Part shown: one piece after another, positions 1-6,689 of the stretch | Numbering within the stretch: position 1 is the first letter of the stretch | How the letters are laid out: each line of letters begins with the position of its first letter | DNA from: a bacterium | GTDB taxonomy: Bacteria > Verrucomicrobiota > Verrucomicrobiia > Chthoniobacterales > Terrimicrobiaceae | Direction of reading: 5' to 3' | Assembly: GCA_009920585.1 (NCBI GenBank) | Contig: RFZT01000038.1 | Location: 1-12,805, forward strand | Length of the DNA stretch: 12,805 nt | Program-made: the position numbers and the translations under genes | The notes under the pieces: model-generated | The model's database searches: none | The model's input: the letters and a program-made list of their open reading frames with translations, nothing else | What the model was told of the DNA's origin: nothing

Positions 1-1
1 T

Positions 2-793
2 CGGTGAATTTACAGGTGCTGGCGCTTTAAGTTTGGGCTTAGCAGATTCGACGGATGAGGCAGCGGGGCTTGGCGATGCCACAAGCTTGGTGGATCTCAC
101 TTTTGTCTTTGGGGTGGTTGACTCTATGGAATTTGTAGCGGTTGCAGATTTGGAAGATTCTTTTGGTTTTGGGCTAGGTGATTTGTTGTTTGGGGCCTTT
201 TTTTTTGGAGTATCGGTTGTCGAGGTAGTGGGGGTCGGTGAGCTTAGAGACTTTCGCGATTTGGGTTTCGGCTTTGGCTCATCTACTGGGGCAGGATAAG
301 GCGATGGTGAGGAAGTTGGCTTGGTGGACCTCGTTTTGAGATTGGGTGAGGTCATGATCGGTATGGGGCGAAGCACTTCGAGTCGTACTTTGGCGAGACC
401 AATATCATAGGTGCCTAGTTTTTTTGCCGCTTCGACGCTGAGGTCGATAATGCGGCCTTTGACGAAGGGGCCGCGGTTATTGATTCTAACAATGATGGAT
501 TTTCCCGTTTTGGGGTGAATGACTCGGACGCGAGTGTTGAAGGGGAGTTTTTTGTGTGCGGCGGTGAAGTCGTTGGCGTGGTAATGCTCGCCATTGGCCG
601 TGAGGCGACCGATCCACTTTCCGCCATACCAAGAGGCGATGCCTTCTTCAACGGAGACCGGCTTCGGCGCGTAGATCTGAATTTCGGCATTCGGGCTCGA
701 TGTGGATGGCATCGAGCGAATGCTTTGGCAGCCTGATTGGGCAAGCAGAACCAAGAGAGAAAAAAGTGGAAGTCGATAACGCAATTTCAACAT
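2..793 (-). CDS. rlpA: RlpA-family DPBB lipoprotein (3' end beyond the left edge)
   Basis: Partial gene of 264 codons with no stop before the window edge. Residues 1-22 form a lipoprotein-like signal: basic start, hydrophobic LFSLLVLLA, then QSGC with Cys22 (the lipobox is imperfect, Gln at -3). Residues about 50-142 are the double-psi beta-barrel domain of RlpA, a septal lytic transglycosylase of the cell envelope: ASWYGGKW, LTANGEHYHAND, TAAHKKLPFNTRVRV, RINNRGPF, GRIIDLS. The usual NDRGPF motif here reads NNRGPF (Asn106), so the conserved acidic residue is missing and catalysis is uncertain. From about residue 148 the chain is a Pro/Ser/Thr/Lys-rich, probably disordered tail; no SPOR domain is reached. 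The ATG lies 14 bases after the miaA stop, which suggests cotranscription. No Shine-Dalgarno is visible. Confidence 0.85.
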   Translation of the reverse strand, partial: MLKLRYRLPLFSLLVLLAQSGCQSIRSMPSTSSPNAEIQIYAPKPVSVEEGIASWYGGKWIGRLTANGEHYHANDFTAAHKKLPFNTRVRVIHPKTGKSIIVRINNRGPFVKGRIIDLSVEAAKKLGTYDIGLAKVRLEVLRPIPIMTSPNLKTRSTKPTSSPSPYPAPVDEPKPKPKSRKSLSSPTPTTSTTDTPKKKAPNNKSPSPKPKESSKSATATNSIESTTPKTKVRSTKLVASPSPAASSVESAKPKLKAPAPVNSP

Positions 794-807
794 CAGGAGA
801 AAGGGGG

Positions 808-1785
808 CTACATGGTAGGAATATTAAGTAGTGCCATGGCTGAGTCTAGTGTCTCTTTTTCGGTAAGGGAGTCGGATAATTCCAAATTTGGAAAATCAAA
901 CTGCGTCCGGCACCAGGTAATCTGTCTTTTTGAGTATTGCCGAGTGGCGAGGATGATGGCCTCCCGGCATTCTGCAAGGGTGGTTTCTCCGCGAAGCAGG
1001 GCTTGAATCTCACGGTACCCGATAGCTTTTGACGCTGTCAGTCCGGCTTCTTGAGCCGAACGAACTTCTTCCACGACGCCGGACTCAAAAAGAGATGCGA
1101 CGTTGGATCTAATGCGAGTATGGAGTTCTTCGTGAGGTCGCAAAAGCGTGAGGCCAGAAAATTCAAATGGAGCGCTTGAGGTCGAGTTCCACTGCTGGCG
1201 CGCGATAGCAAGGGGTTGGCTGGTGGAAAACACAATTTCTAAAGCGCGACGGACTCTCACGGGGTTGCATAGATCGATTTGAGTGGGGGCTTCAGGATCA
1301 AGTGAGGCTAGTTTTTTGATAGCGTCTGAGAGGCTGAGCGTGGCGATCTGCTCACGTAGGAGGGGATCAATGGGAGGAAGATTGGCTAAGCCGTGGGTGA
1401 GGGATTTGAGATAAAGTCCAGTGCCTCCTGTAATGATCGGCGTGCGGTTCCGCGATTGGATATCCGCAATGGCGGCATGGGCGAGACGTTGGTAGCGGGC
1501 GACGTCGAAGGATTCACGAAGATCGAGAAAGCCGATCAAATGATGCGGAACGAGGGTCTGTAATTCTTGGGAGGGTTGCGCGGTCAGGATGGGAAGACCA
1601 GCGTAGATTTGATAGGCATCGGCACCGATGACCTCACCGCCTAAGCGAACCGCGAGTGCAGCGGCGAAGGAGGATTTGCCTACACCAGTAGGCCCCGTCA
1701 CGATGATCGGACGGGGCCTGGTGTTGGAAGTTGACGGGTTATTCCGCAGCGACCGGGCGTTCTGTGCGTTCTGAACGACGTTCAT
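808..1785 (-). CDS. miaA: tRNA dimethylallyltransferase MiaA
   Basis: Encodes 325 residues, close to the usual 300-320 of MiaA, which transfers a dimethylallyl group to N6 of A37 in tRNAs reading UNN codons. Visible motifs: P-loop GPTGVGKS at residues 31-38, DAYQIYAGLPILTAQP at 56-71 (matching the family DSMQIYRGMDIGTAKP block), GGTGLYLKSL at about 120-129, and a C-terminal block RQITWCRTQ. The frame is open further upstream to 1896, but that extension lies wholly inside the RRM gene and reads like an out-of-frame shadow. The ATG at 1785 is the last good start before the P-loop and still overlaps the RRM gene by 47 bases, so translational coupling is likely. The N-terminal extension before the P-loop (30 residues) is longer than usual. 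Confidence 0.95.
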   Translation of the reverse strand: MNVVQNAQNARSLRNNPSTSNTRPRPIIVTGPTGVGKSSFAAALAVRLGGEVIGADAYQIYAGLPILTAQPSQELQTLVPHHLIGFLDLRESFDVARYQRLAHAAIADIQSRNRTPIITGGTGLYLKSLTHGLANLPPIDPLLREQIATLSLSDAIKKLASLDPEAPTQIDLCNPVRVRRALEIVFSTSQPLAIARQQWNSTSSAPFEFSGLTLLRPHEELHTRIRSNVASLFESGVVEEVRSAQEAGLTASKAIGYREIQALLRGETTLAECREAIILATRQYSKRQITWCRTQFDFPNLELSDSLTEKETLDSAMALLNIPTM

Positions 1786-2344
1786 CGAGCGCCTTGGCAC
1801 CGCTAACCACGAGCTTGCGGCCCATGAATTCTTTGTCGTGGAGTTCTGTGACGGCACGCTTGGCCTCATCCACGGATTGCATTTGCACGAAGGCAAAACC
1901 CTTCGAGCGCATGTTGTGGCGATTCACGACGATCTCGACGTTTTGAACAGAACCAACCCCATTGAAAAGATCGAATAAGTCGCTTTCAGCGGCGTCGAAT
2001 GACAAGTTGCCTACGTAGAGGCGAGGGGATGTGACTTCTACGACTTCAGGTGAACGCATGCCCGTGGGACGTTCGGAGCGGTTGGAACGTCCTTGTGATG
2101 GACGTTCGGATGACTCACTGCGGGAAGCGCGCTCGGAGCGTGGTCGCTCTTCTCGGATGTTTGATGGGGCTGCTTCGTTATTGCCTGTCAAAAATCCCAA
2201 GATTCGAGCGAGAATGGATTTTTTTGCGGCGGGTTTGGTTTCTTGTGTGTTGGACGATGACGGGCGATTTCCGCGTCCTGGACGACGGGATCCGCCTCTG
2301 CGGGAAGAGCGGCCCTGTCCGCTCGGTGTGTATTCTGATGACAT
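1739..2344 (-). CDS. RRM-domain RNA-binding protein with Arg/Ser-rich N-terminus
   Basis: Encodes 201 residues. Residues about 108-182 form one RNA recognition motif: RNP2 is LYVGNL (109-114) and RNP1 is KGFAFVQM (148-155), with the aromatic residues that stack on RNA bases. Residues 1-105 are of low complexity, rich in Arg, Ser, Gly and Pro (GRSSRRGGSRRPGRG, repeated SERP/SERA units), and probably disordered; a short hydrophobic stretch ILARILGFLTG at 44-54 interrupts it. Single-RRM proteins of this kind in cyanobacteria and other bacteria are often cold- or stress-linked RNA chaperones; that role is inferred here. The stop lies inside the start region of miaA. There is no Shine-Dalgarno before ATG at 2344, and the leader contains a stable hairpin (2377-2407). 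Confidence 0.9.
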   Translation of the reverse strand: MSSEYTPSGQGRSSRRGGSRRPGRGNRPSSSNTQETKPAAKKSILARILGFLTGNNEAAPSNIREERPRSERASRSESSERPSQGRSNRSERPTGMRSPEVVEVTSPRLYVGNLSFDAAESDLFDLFNGVGSVQNVEIVVNRHNMRSKGFAFVQMQSVDEAKRAVTELHDKEFMGRKLVVSGAKALDERRSERTERPVAAE

Positions 2345-2376
2345 ATGTATTCTAACTGCGTTGCTTTGTTGGCGTG

Positions 2377-2407
2377 CCGAAAGGGGACGAATTCCCCTGA
2401 CGTTCGG
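2377..2407 (-). promoter_or_regulatory. Stable two-part hairpin in the leader of the RRM gene
   Basis: Two nested perfect stems: outer CCGAA (2377-2381) with TTCGG (2403-2407), inner GGGGA (2383-2387) with TCCCC (2393-2397) around a 5-base loop, separated by an asymmetric internal bulge of 1 and 5 bases. It lies 33 bases before the RRM start codon in the predicted 5' leader and has no U-tract, so it looks more like an mRNA control element than a terminator. Autoregulation by the RRM protein or temperature sensing are possibilities only. Confidence 0.35.
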
Positions 2408-2554
2408 AGTGCCTGTTTTTGGGCTTCAAGCGATGCGGATCCCCCCACCAGTGCATGTTTGGTTACATGTGGCGAGGAACGAAGATACCGCTATGAATTC
2501 AGACCAATGACCGGATTTAAAAAGGTCGACGGAACCGTATTGCATGAATGGAAA

Positions 2555-2591
2555 CGCTCGAAGCTAAAAAATCTTCGCACAGATTCGAGCG
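2555..2591. repeat. 8-base perfect inverted repeat in the intergenic region
   Basis: CGCTCGAA at 2555-2562 and TTCGAGCG at 2584-2591, separated by 21 bases containing an A-rich run. It could be a large operator, a leader structure of the RRM transcript or a remnant; no T-run follows the stem on either strand, so it is not a standard terminator. Confidence 0.35.
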
Positions 2592-2661
2592 GAACTCAAG
2601 TGTCAAGTTGGGTAAAATCACTCGACTTATGTGGAATTCACTTTTTCTGTGTAGCTAAGCA

Positions 2662-2691
2662 AGTCCAGTTGGCAGGTCTGCTAGGTGGACT
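2662..2691 (-). terminator. Possible stem-loop terminator of the TMEM14-like gene
   Basis: AGTCCA (2662-2667) pairs with TGGACT (2686-2691); the loop holds the near-palindrome GCAGGTCTGC. It begins 15 bases after the stop of the membrane-protein gene on the minus strand, where a terminator is expected. It lacks a U-tract, so it may only be an RNA 3'-end stabiliser, or unrelated. Confidence 0.25.
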
Positions 2692-2706
2692 ATTCCCGAG
2701 AATGGG

Positions 2707-3084
2707 CTAGTCTGATTTGCGGGCGCGTCGGGCGGCGATGAAGGACTTCACGCAGAATACGAGAAAAAGAAGGCACAATGCTCCCATCGCGATTTGCAGG
2801 ATGACCGCAGTTGGTCTTTCGGCTGTGCCAGCCATGAGTTTGCCTAATTTAGGCAATCCCATTCCCAAGCCACCAAGCACGCCAAGCAACCCTGTGAGGG
2901 CGGCTACATGCATCATATGCATCCGGAGTTTGGGCATCATTGCGGCTATGAAACCGCAGAGAAAAATGACGGAACCGAAAGCGACAGGGATGAGGGCTGT
3001 TTTGTGAGTTGACCCGGTGGCGATGTAGCCACCGACGCCGAGGGCATCAATGAGGATTCCGTAAACAATGGCAAGAGTAGGCAT
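2707..3084 (-). CDS. Small four-helix membrane protein, TMEM14/UPF0136-like
   Basis: Encodes 125 residues from ATG at 3084; an in-frame GTG three codons upstream (3093) is the alternative start. Four hydrophobic segments are visible: about residues 2-18, 30-50, 58-75 and 93-112, followed by a basic tail (FIAARRARKSD) expected in the cytoplasm. The first helix ends in a GVGGYIATGST motif and the second starts PVAFGSVIFL, resembling the glycine-rich repeats of TMEM14/UPF0136 proteins. In bacteria these are small inner-membrane proteins of unknown function. It shares the strand of the RRM-miaA cluster but is 362 bases away, so it is probably transcribed separately from a promoter in the divergent region to its right. 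Family assignment rests on pattern only. Confidence 0.65.
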   Translation of the reverse strand: MPTLAIVYGILIDALGVGGYIATGSTHKTALIPVAFGSVIFLCGFIAAMMPKLRMHMMHVAALTGLLGVLGGLGMGLPKLGKLMAGTAERPTAVILQIAMGALCLLFLVFCVKSFIAARRARKSD

Positions 3085-3209
3085 AGAGTTCACATCGTTC
3101 TCACGAAAGTTCCCAAGCGCAAGCGTGAATCTTGCTCTAGCATTTTTCGATGTTCGTTAGCCTGAGTGATGTGTTCCGTTCGCTGTGGTGTCTTTTAGTC
3201 GAACGTTTG

Positions 3210-3230
3210 CGAGCTTTTTGTGTTAGCTCG
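3210..3230. repeat. Inverted repeat in the divergent promoter region
   Basis: CGAGCT (3210-3215) and AGCTCG (3225-3230) enclose a T-rich 9-base loop. It lies between the divergently read membrane-protein gene and the sugar operon, about 86 bases before the first operon gene, so an operator role is plausible. It has no supporting homology. Confidence 0.3.
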
Positions 3231-3250
3231 TCAGTTGTTATGAATCGCCT

Positions 3251-3279
3251 TTGCTTTTCGTTTTAATTGGCGGTACGAA
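3251..3279 (+). promoter_or_regulatory. Candidate promoter of the sugar operon
   Basis: TTGCTT (3251-3256), 17-base spacer, TACGAA (3274-3279), about 37 bases before the first start codon. Both hexamers are weak matches to sigma70 consensus. An alternative is TTGGCG (3267-3272) with TCTAAT (3292-3297), which has a better -10 but a 19-base spacer. The operon must start transcription in 3094-3315, but the exact site is uncertain. Confidence 0.25.
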
Positions 3280-3315
3280 TATTTTTTTAGTTCTAATCTC
3301 TAATTGAAAGACTCC

Positions 3316-3864
3316 ATGTCCAATTATCTGCATTTGCTTAATCATGCTTTTCAACAAGTGGAGTCCGACTCGCTTGACCGGCTCATTTCTAGCCTCGATT
3401 CAGCGAGGAGTCGGGGGTCTCAAGTTTTTCTTTTTGGAAACGGCGGGAGTGCCGCCAATGCGAACCACTGGGCGATTGATCTTATTTACGGTGCTGGAAA
3501 AAGTGGGAGGGGAGGGGTGCGCGCTCATTCGCTGGCGGCTAATGTTTCAGTCATTACATGCCTGGCTAACGACACTGGTTACGAAAATATTTTTTCCACT
3601 CAGTTGCGTGTTTTGGGTTCCCCCGGTGACATAGCCATCGCACTTTCGGGAAGCGGAAACTCGCCCAACATTCTCCGCGCCCTCGAGGAATGCAAAAAGC
3701 TGGGGGTTGAATCGTGGGCGCTCGTTGGCTTTGACGGAGGGAAGGCACTGAAATTAGCCGACTACGTCTTGCATTTTCCCGTTGACGATATGCAGGTCGC
3801 CGAAGACCTTCAAATGCTCGTTTGCCATCAAGCCACCAAGGCCCTTTCAGATCCTCTCGAATGA
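3316..3864 (+). CDS. SIS-domain sugar isomerase, GmhA-like
   Basis: Encodes 182 residues, close to GmhA (about 190), which converts sedoheptulose 7-phosphate to D-glycero-D-manno-heptose 7-phosphate in the cytoplasm. SIS motifs: FGNGGSAANANHWAIDL (40-56), ALSGSGNSPNI (109-119) and a C-terminal AEDLQMLVCHQ (162-172). Expected GmhA metal/catalytic positions are partly changed: His51 and His171 are kept, Asp55 stands where E. coli has Glu, and Glu163 stands where the family usually has Gln. It is therefore a divergent member that may take another ketose phosphate. I chose ATG 3316 over an in-frame TTG at 3304 because it begins directly before the conserved N-terminus. First gene of the operon; its stop overlaps the next start as ATGA. 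Confidence 0.85.
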   Translation: MSNYLHLLNHAFQQVESDSLDRLISSLDSARSRGSQVFLFGNGGSAANANHWAIDLIYGAGKSGRGGVRAHSLAANVSVITCLANDTGYENIFSTQLRVLGSPGDIAIALSGSGNSPNILRALEECKKLGVESWALVGFDGGKALKLADYVLHFPVDDMQVAEDLQMLVCHQATKALSDPLE

Positions 3865-5399
3865 ATAAAAGTAAAATTCTTACCTTCAAGGAGGCCTCGG
3901 CTGTCTTTGATCAGGAACGTAAAGAAGGGAGACGTATTGTTCAATGCCACGGCACGTTCGATCTCATCCACCCCGGCCACATAGTCCATCTGGAGGAGGC
4001 CCGTGCTTTGGGAGACCTCCTTGTGGTGACGGTGACAGACGAGCAGCATGTCAACAAAGGGCCCGGGCGTCCGTGCTTCAACGATGCTTTGCGCACTCGA
4101 ACAGTCGCCGCTTTATCTTGCGTGGATTACGTCGTTCTCATTCCCTTTACTGCTGCGGTGGAGGCGATACGTTTGGTGAAGCCTGATATTTACTGCAAGG
4201 GCAGCGAATACGCAGATGCCTCGAACGATGTGACGGGAAACATCCATGACGATCTTACTGAGGTCCGCTCTCACGGTGGGGAAGTCCGCTATATCGGATC
4301 TGTTGTTTTTAGTTCGACCAAACTTTTAAATCATCATTTCGGTCACCTCCCAGAGAAAGTTCGTGCCTGTTGCCAGAAGCTCGCCACGCGAACCTCGGCA
4401 GCAGAAATCCGAACGATGGTGGATGGTTTTCAAAACCTCCGCGTGCTGGTGATTGGTGATACCATCATCGACCAATACGCTTGTCTGAGCGTCCAAGGGC
4501 TCACCTCGAAGAATCGCATTATTTCAGGGCGCTTTCTGCATCAGGATACCTACCTAGGAGGTGCCCTTGCAGTGGTTCGTCACGTGAAGGAATTTTGCTC
4601 CAACGTGAGATTCGTAAGCCTTCTTGGCACGGAACCCTGGGTTGATGAATTGGTCGGCGGCGTACTTTCCGAAAAGGAGGATGCGACTTTGCGTGAGGAA
4701 TCCTTCACTACTGTAGTTAAGAAGCGTTACGTTGAGCCGCTCTTTGCAGGAAACGAGCTCTCGAAGCTTTTTTCGATTAACTACCTGAATGACGAACCTC
4801 CGTCTGAGGCGGTTCAGCAAAGGTTATTTGACTCGATTCGTCGGGAGATGAAATCCTGCGATGTGGTGCTGCTAACGGATTTCGGTCACGGCCTCATGCA
4901 AAAAAAACTACGCGAACTCGTGCAGGAGGAAGCCCCGTTTTTAGTTCTGAATTGCCAGACGAACAGCAATAACCATGGCTTTAATATCATCACTCGCCAA
5001 TACCAGCGAGCTGATGCTTTTTCGCTAGATAATCAGGAAATTATGCTCTCTTGCGGGCTGAAAAACTTTGATGCCGAGGGTGAATTGGCAGCGATTGCTA
5101 AGAGTTTTGGATCAAGTTATGCATGGCTAACTCGCGGCAGTGTGATGACGCTTGGTCTCGCTGCAGGCTACGAGCCCTCCGAGATTCCTCCGCTTGTCAC
5201 TGAGGTCACGGATACAGTGGGTGCGGGTGACGCCTTTTTCTCTGTCGCAGGCTTAGCGGCTGTGCAGCGATTGCCGTTGGATGTAGCGACATTTCTTGGT
5301 CAACTCGCCGGAGCGCAGGCTGTCAATATCGTCGGTAACGAACGCCCGATATCCAAGGCGGATCTTCTCAAAGGTGCCATGTCTCTGCTGAATTTCTAA
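3861..5399 (+). CDS. Cytidylyltransferase-PfkB kinase fusion (HldE-like, domains in reverse order)
   Basis: Encodes 512 residues in two catalytic domains. Residues about 10-160 are a tagD/RfaE2-type nucleotidyltransferase: HGTFDLIHPGH (30-40) with the HxGH signature, KPDIYCKGSEY (107-117) and the FSSTKLL end motif (150-156). Residues about 190-512 are a PfkB/ribokinase-type kinase: VIGDTIIDQY (197-206), YLGGALAVVRHV (231-242) and DTVGAGDAFF (451-460) with the likely catalytic Asp457. HldE of E. coli carries the same two activities in the opposite order (kinase first). By analogy it would phosphorylate C1 of a heptose 7-phosphate and, after removal of the distal phosphate, couple the 1-phosphate to a nucleotide. 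ATG 3861 overlaps the SIS stop by ATGA; a start at 3822 would add 13 residues inside that gene. Confidence 0.88.
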   Translation: MNKSKILTFKEASAVFDQERKEGRRIVQCHGTFDLIHPGHIVHLEEARALGDLLVVTVTDEQHVNKGPGRPCFNDALRTRTVAALSCVDYVVLIPFTAAVEAIRLVKPDIYCKGSEYADASNDVTGNIHDDLTEVRSHGGEVRYIGSVVFSSTKLLNHHFGHLPEKVRACCQKLATRTSAAEIRTMVDGFQNLRVLVIGDTIIDQYACLSVQGLTSKNRIISGRFLHQDTYLGGALAVVRHVKEFCSNVRFVSLLGTEPWVDELVGGVLSEKEDATLREESFTTVVKKRYVEPLFAGNELSKLFSINYLNDEPPSEAVQQRLFDSIRREMKSCDVVLLTDFGHGLMQKKLRELVQEEAPFLVLNCQTNSNNHGFNIITRQYQRADAFSLDNQEIMLSCGLKNFDAEGELAAIAKSFGSSYAWLTRGSVMTLGLAAGYEPSEIPPLVTEVTDTVGAGDAFFSVAGLAAVQRLPLDVATFLGQLAGAQAVNIVGNERPISKADLLKGAMSLLNF

Positions 5400-5403
5400 T
5401 ACT

Positions 5404-6396
5404 ATGCGTTGTATCGTCACGGGAGCCTCGGGCTTCATTGGTAGTCACCTTGTGGATGCCCTCCTTGCAGATGGGCATGAAGTTCTTGGGGTCGATGATC
5501 TCAGTACCGGTCGGCTGAAAAACCTAGATGCGGCTAGAAAGAGTGGCGCCTTCCGTTTTCTTGAGAAAAACATCCGCGATCTTTCTAAAGACGATCTGCC
5601 ATTGTCTGATTGCGATTGGTTTTTTCATCTTGCAGGCAGAGCCGATCTCGTGCCCTCGATCGTCAATCCGGAGGACTATTTTCAGGTCAATGTTGAAGGC
5701 ACCTTTCGAGCTCTTCAATTGTCTCGCGAGCTAGGAGTGAAGCGGTTTCTCTACGCTGCGAGTTCCACCTGCTACGGCATTCCGGACACTTATCCTACGA
5801 CAGAATCCGCTCCATGTAAGCCGGAACATCCTTACGCTTTAACGAAACTCATGGGTGAGGAAATGGTGATGCATTGGCATAAAGTTTATCAACTGCCAAC
5901 GCTCTCACTTCGCCTCTTTAATGTCTATGGCCCGCGCAGTCGCACTACCGGAGCCTACGGAGCTGTCTTCGGTGTCTTTTTGAAACAAAAGCTAGCAGGG
6001 GTTCCGTTTACCGTCGTGGGTGATGGCACGCAAACACGCGACTTCACGTTTGTGTCCGATGTGGCCTCTGCATTCCTCGCCTGCGCCAAATCCGATGCCC
6101 AAGGCGAGATCTTTAATGTCGGGTCCGGTCACAGCTACGCTGTTAATCGCCTTGTTGAACTGCTTGGTGGCGACAAGGAATTTATTCCGCGCCGTCCCGG
6201 TGAGCCGGACTGCACTTTTGCCGATACGCAAAAAATCACTTCTCGTATTGTTTGGACCCCCTCCATCTCGCTAGAGGAAGGCGTCTCACGTATGATGGCT
6301 GTCATTGACGACTGGCGCGATGCCCCCCTTTGGAATCAATCCACCATTGCTGAAGCCACGGCAGACTGGTTCAAACACCTTGGACACACCTCATGA
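5404..6396 (+). CDS. Extended SDR: NAD-dependent sugar-nucleotide epimerase/dehydratase (SDR1)
   Basis: Encodes 330 residues. N-terminal Rossmann fold with TGASGFIGSH (6-15) and VDDLSTGRLKNL (30-41), the pattern of UDP-hexose 4-epimerases such as GalE. The active site shows AASSTCYG (118-125) and YALTK (144-148), giving the catalytic Ser/Thr-Tyr-Lys set. The substrate region has RLFNVYGPRSR (170-180), RDFTFVSDVA (212-221) and FNVGSG (237-242). It should act in the cytoplasm on the NDP-sugar made by the preceding fusion protein; whether it epimerises, oxidises or dehydrates cannot be read from the motifs. It begins 4 bases after the fusion gene. Its stop overlaps an ATG by ATGA, but the frame that ATG opens closes after 15 codons, just before the first toxin-antitoxin module. 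Confidence 0.9.
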   Translation: MRCIVTGASGFIGSHLVDALLADGHEVLGVDDLSTGRLKNLDAARKSGAFRFLEKNIRDLSKDDLPLSDCDWFFHLAGRADLVPSIVNPEDYFQVNVEGTFRALQLSRELGVKRFLYAASSTCYGIPDTYPTTESAPCKPEHPYALTKLMGEEMVMHWHKVYQLPTLSLRLFNVYGPRSRTTGAYGAVFGVFLKQKLAGVPFTVVGDGTQTRDFTFVSDVASAFLACAKSDAQGEIFNVGSGHSYAVNRLVELLGGDKEFIPRRPGEPDCTFADTQKITSRIVWTPSISLEEGVSRMMAVIDDWRDAPLWNQSTIAEATADWFKHLGHTS

Positions 6397-6440
6397 AAGT
6401 CACTCTGCCATCAGCTTGCAGATTGACTTCATGGATGTAA
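6393..6440 (+). pseudogene. Possible stump of the original next gene (15-codon frame)
   Basis: ATG at 6393 overlaps the SDR1 stop as ATGA, the coupling used at two other junctions of this operon. It reads MKVTLPSACRL and stops at 6438-6440, inside the predicted promoter of the toxin-antitoxin module. One reading is that the operon's next gene once started here and was displaced or cut when the module inserted; SDR2 now starts at 7140, also with MK. It could equally be a chance ATG or a short leader peptide. Confidence 0.25.
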
Positions 6441-6451
6441 GAAACTATCTT
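6423..6451 (+). promoter_or_regulatory. Promoter of toxin-antitoxin module 1 (leaderless start)
   Basis: TTGACT (6423-6428), exactly 17 bases, TATCTT (6446-6451), then 7 bases to the antitoxin ATG at 6459. The expected transcription start falls on or beside the start codon, so the mRNA would be leaderless, in keeping with the absence of a Shine-Dalgarno. The same arrangement recurs before the antitoxins of the other two modules. Confidence 0.6.
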
Positions 6452-6458
6452 ACTTTTC

Positions 6459-6689
6459 ATGACAACTATGCTTTCCACCAAGGGGCAGGTCGTGCTTCCA
6501 TCACCCATTCGCCGACTTGATCGGCTCCGCGGTGGCGAGTCGTTCGATATTGAGCGTTTGGATTCTGGAAAATACCTCCTCACCCTCAACTCTCCGCCAT
6601 CCAATCAAGGCCTAGTCGATCTTCTCGCCTCCTGCCCCGTGAAAGGCTGGTTTGAACCCATCCGCTCCGAATCCACGGACACACTGTGA
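6459..6689 (+). CDS. vapB: AbrB/SpoVT-type antitoxin of module 1
   Basis: Encodes 76 residues. Residues 4-43 match the swapped-hairpin AbrB/SpoVT DNA-binding fold: MLSTKGQVVLPSPIRR, then LRGGESFDIERLDSGKYLLTL. The remaining tail, about residues 46-76, is the expected toxin-binding segment (PPSNQGLVDLLASCPVKGWF). It would neutralise the PIN ribonuclease encoded next and repress its own promoter. I chose ATG 6459, which fits the leaderless promoter; the internal ATG at 6468 directly before LSTKGQ is the alternative and would remove three residues. The stop overlaps the toxin's GTG start (GTGA). It sits in the middle of a sugar-nucleotide operon, in the same orientation. Confidence 0.85.
   Translation: MTTMLSTKGQVVLPSPIRRLDRLRGGESFDIERLDSGKYLLTLNSPPSNQGLVDLLASCPVKGWFEPIRSESTDTL

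Larger units (their letters stand above)
2345..2706. other. 362-base stretch without a convincing gene; leader of the RRM gene
   Basis: Short open frames cross this stretch on both strands, but none shows a recognisable motif, sensible hydrophobicity pattern or family resemblance. What it does hold is three inverted repeats (2377-2407, 2555-2591, 2662-2691), annotated separately. It should contain the promoter of the RRM-miaA-rlpA cluster. The best -35 on the minus strand is TTGACA (complement of 2601-2606), but the hexamer 17 bases further on (TCTGTG) is a poor -10, so I do not assign a promoter. I saw no tRNA cloverleaf. Confidence 0.5.

Noticed and set aside
33..744. Open frames on the plus strand (33-299, 515-736) and an alternative minus-strand frame (415-744)
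   Set aside because: They are shadows of the RlpA-type gene read from 793 to the left, whose DPBB motifs are clear in its own frame.
1786..1896. Longer miaA start at 1896
   Set aside because: The added 37 residues lie inside the RRM coding region, resemble no MiaA N-terminus, and would make the protein unusually long.
2031..2510. Plus-strand frame of 159 codons opposite the RRM gene
   Set aside because: Mirror of the Arg/Ser-rich RRM N-terminus; no motif of its own.
2345..2710. Plus-strand frame of 121 codons in the intergenic region
   Set aside because: Composition is irregular, no recognisable domain, and it runs against both neighbours.
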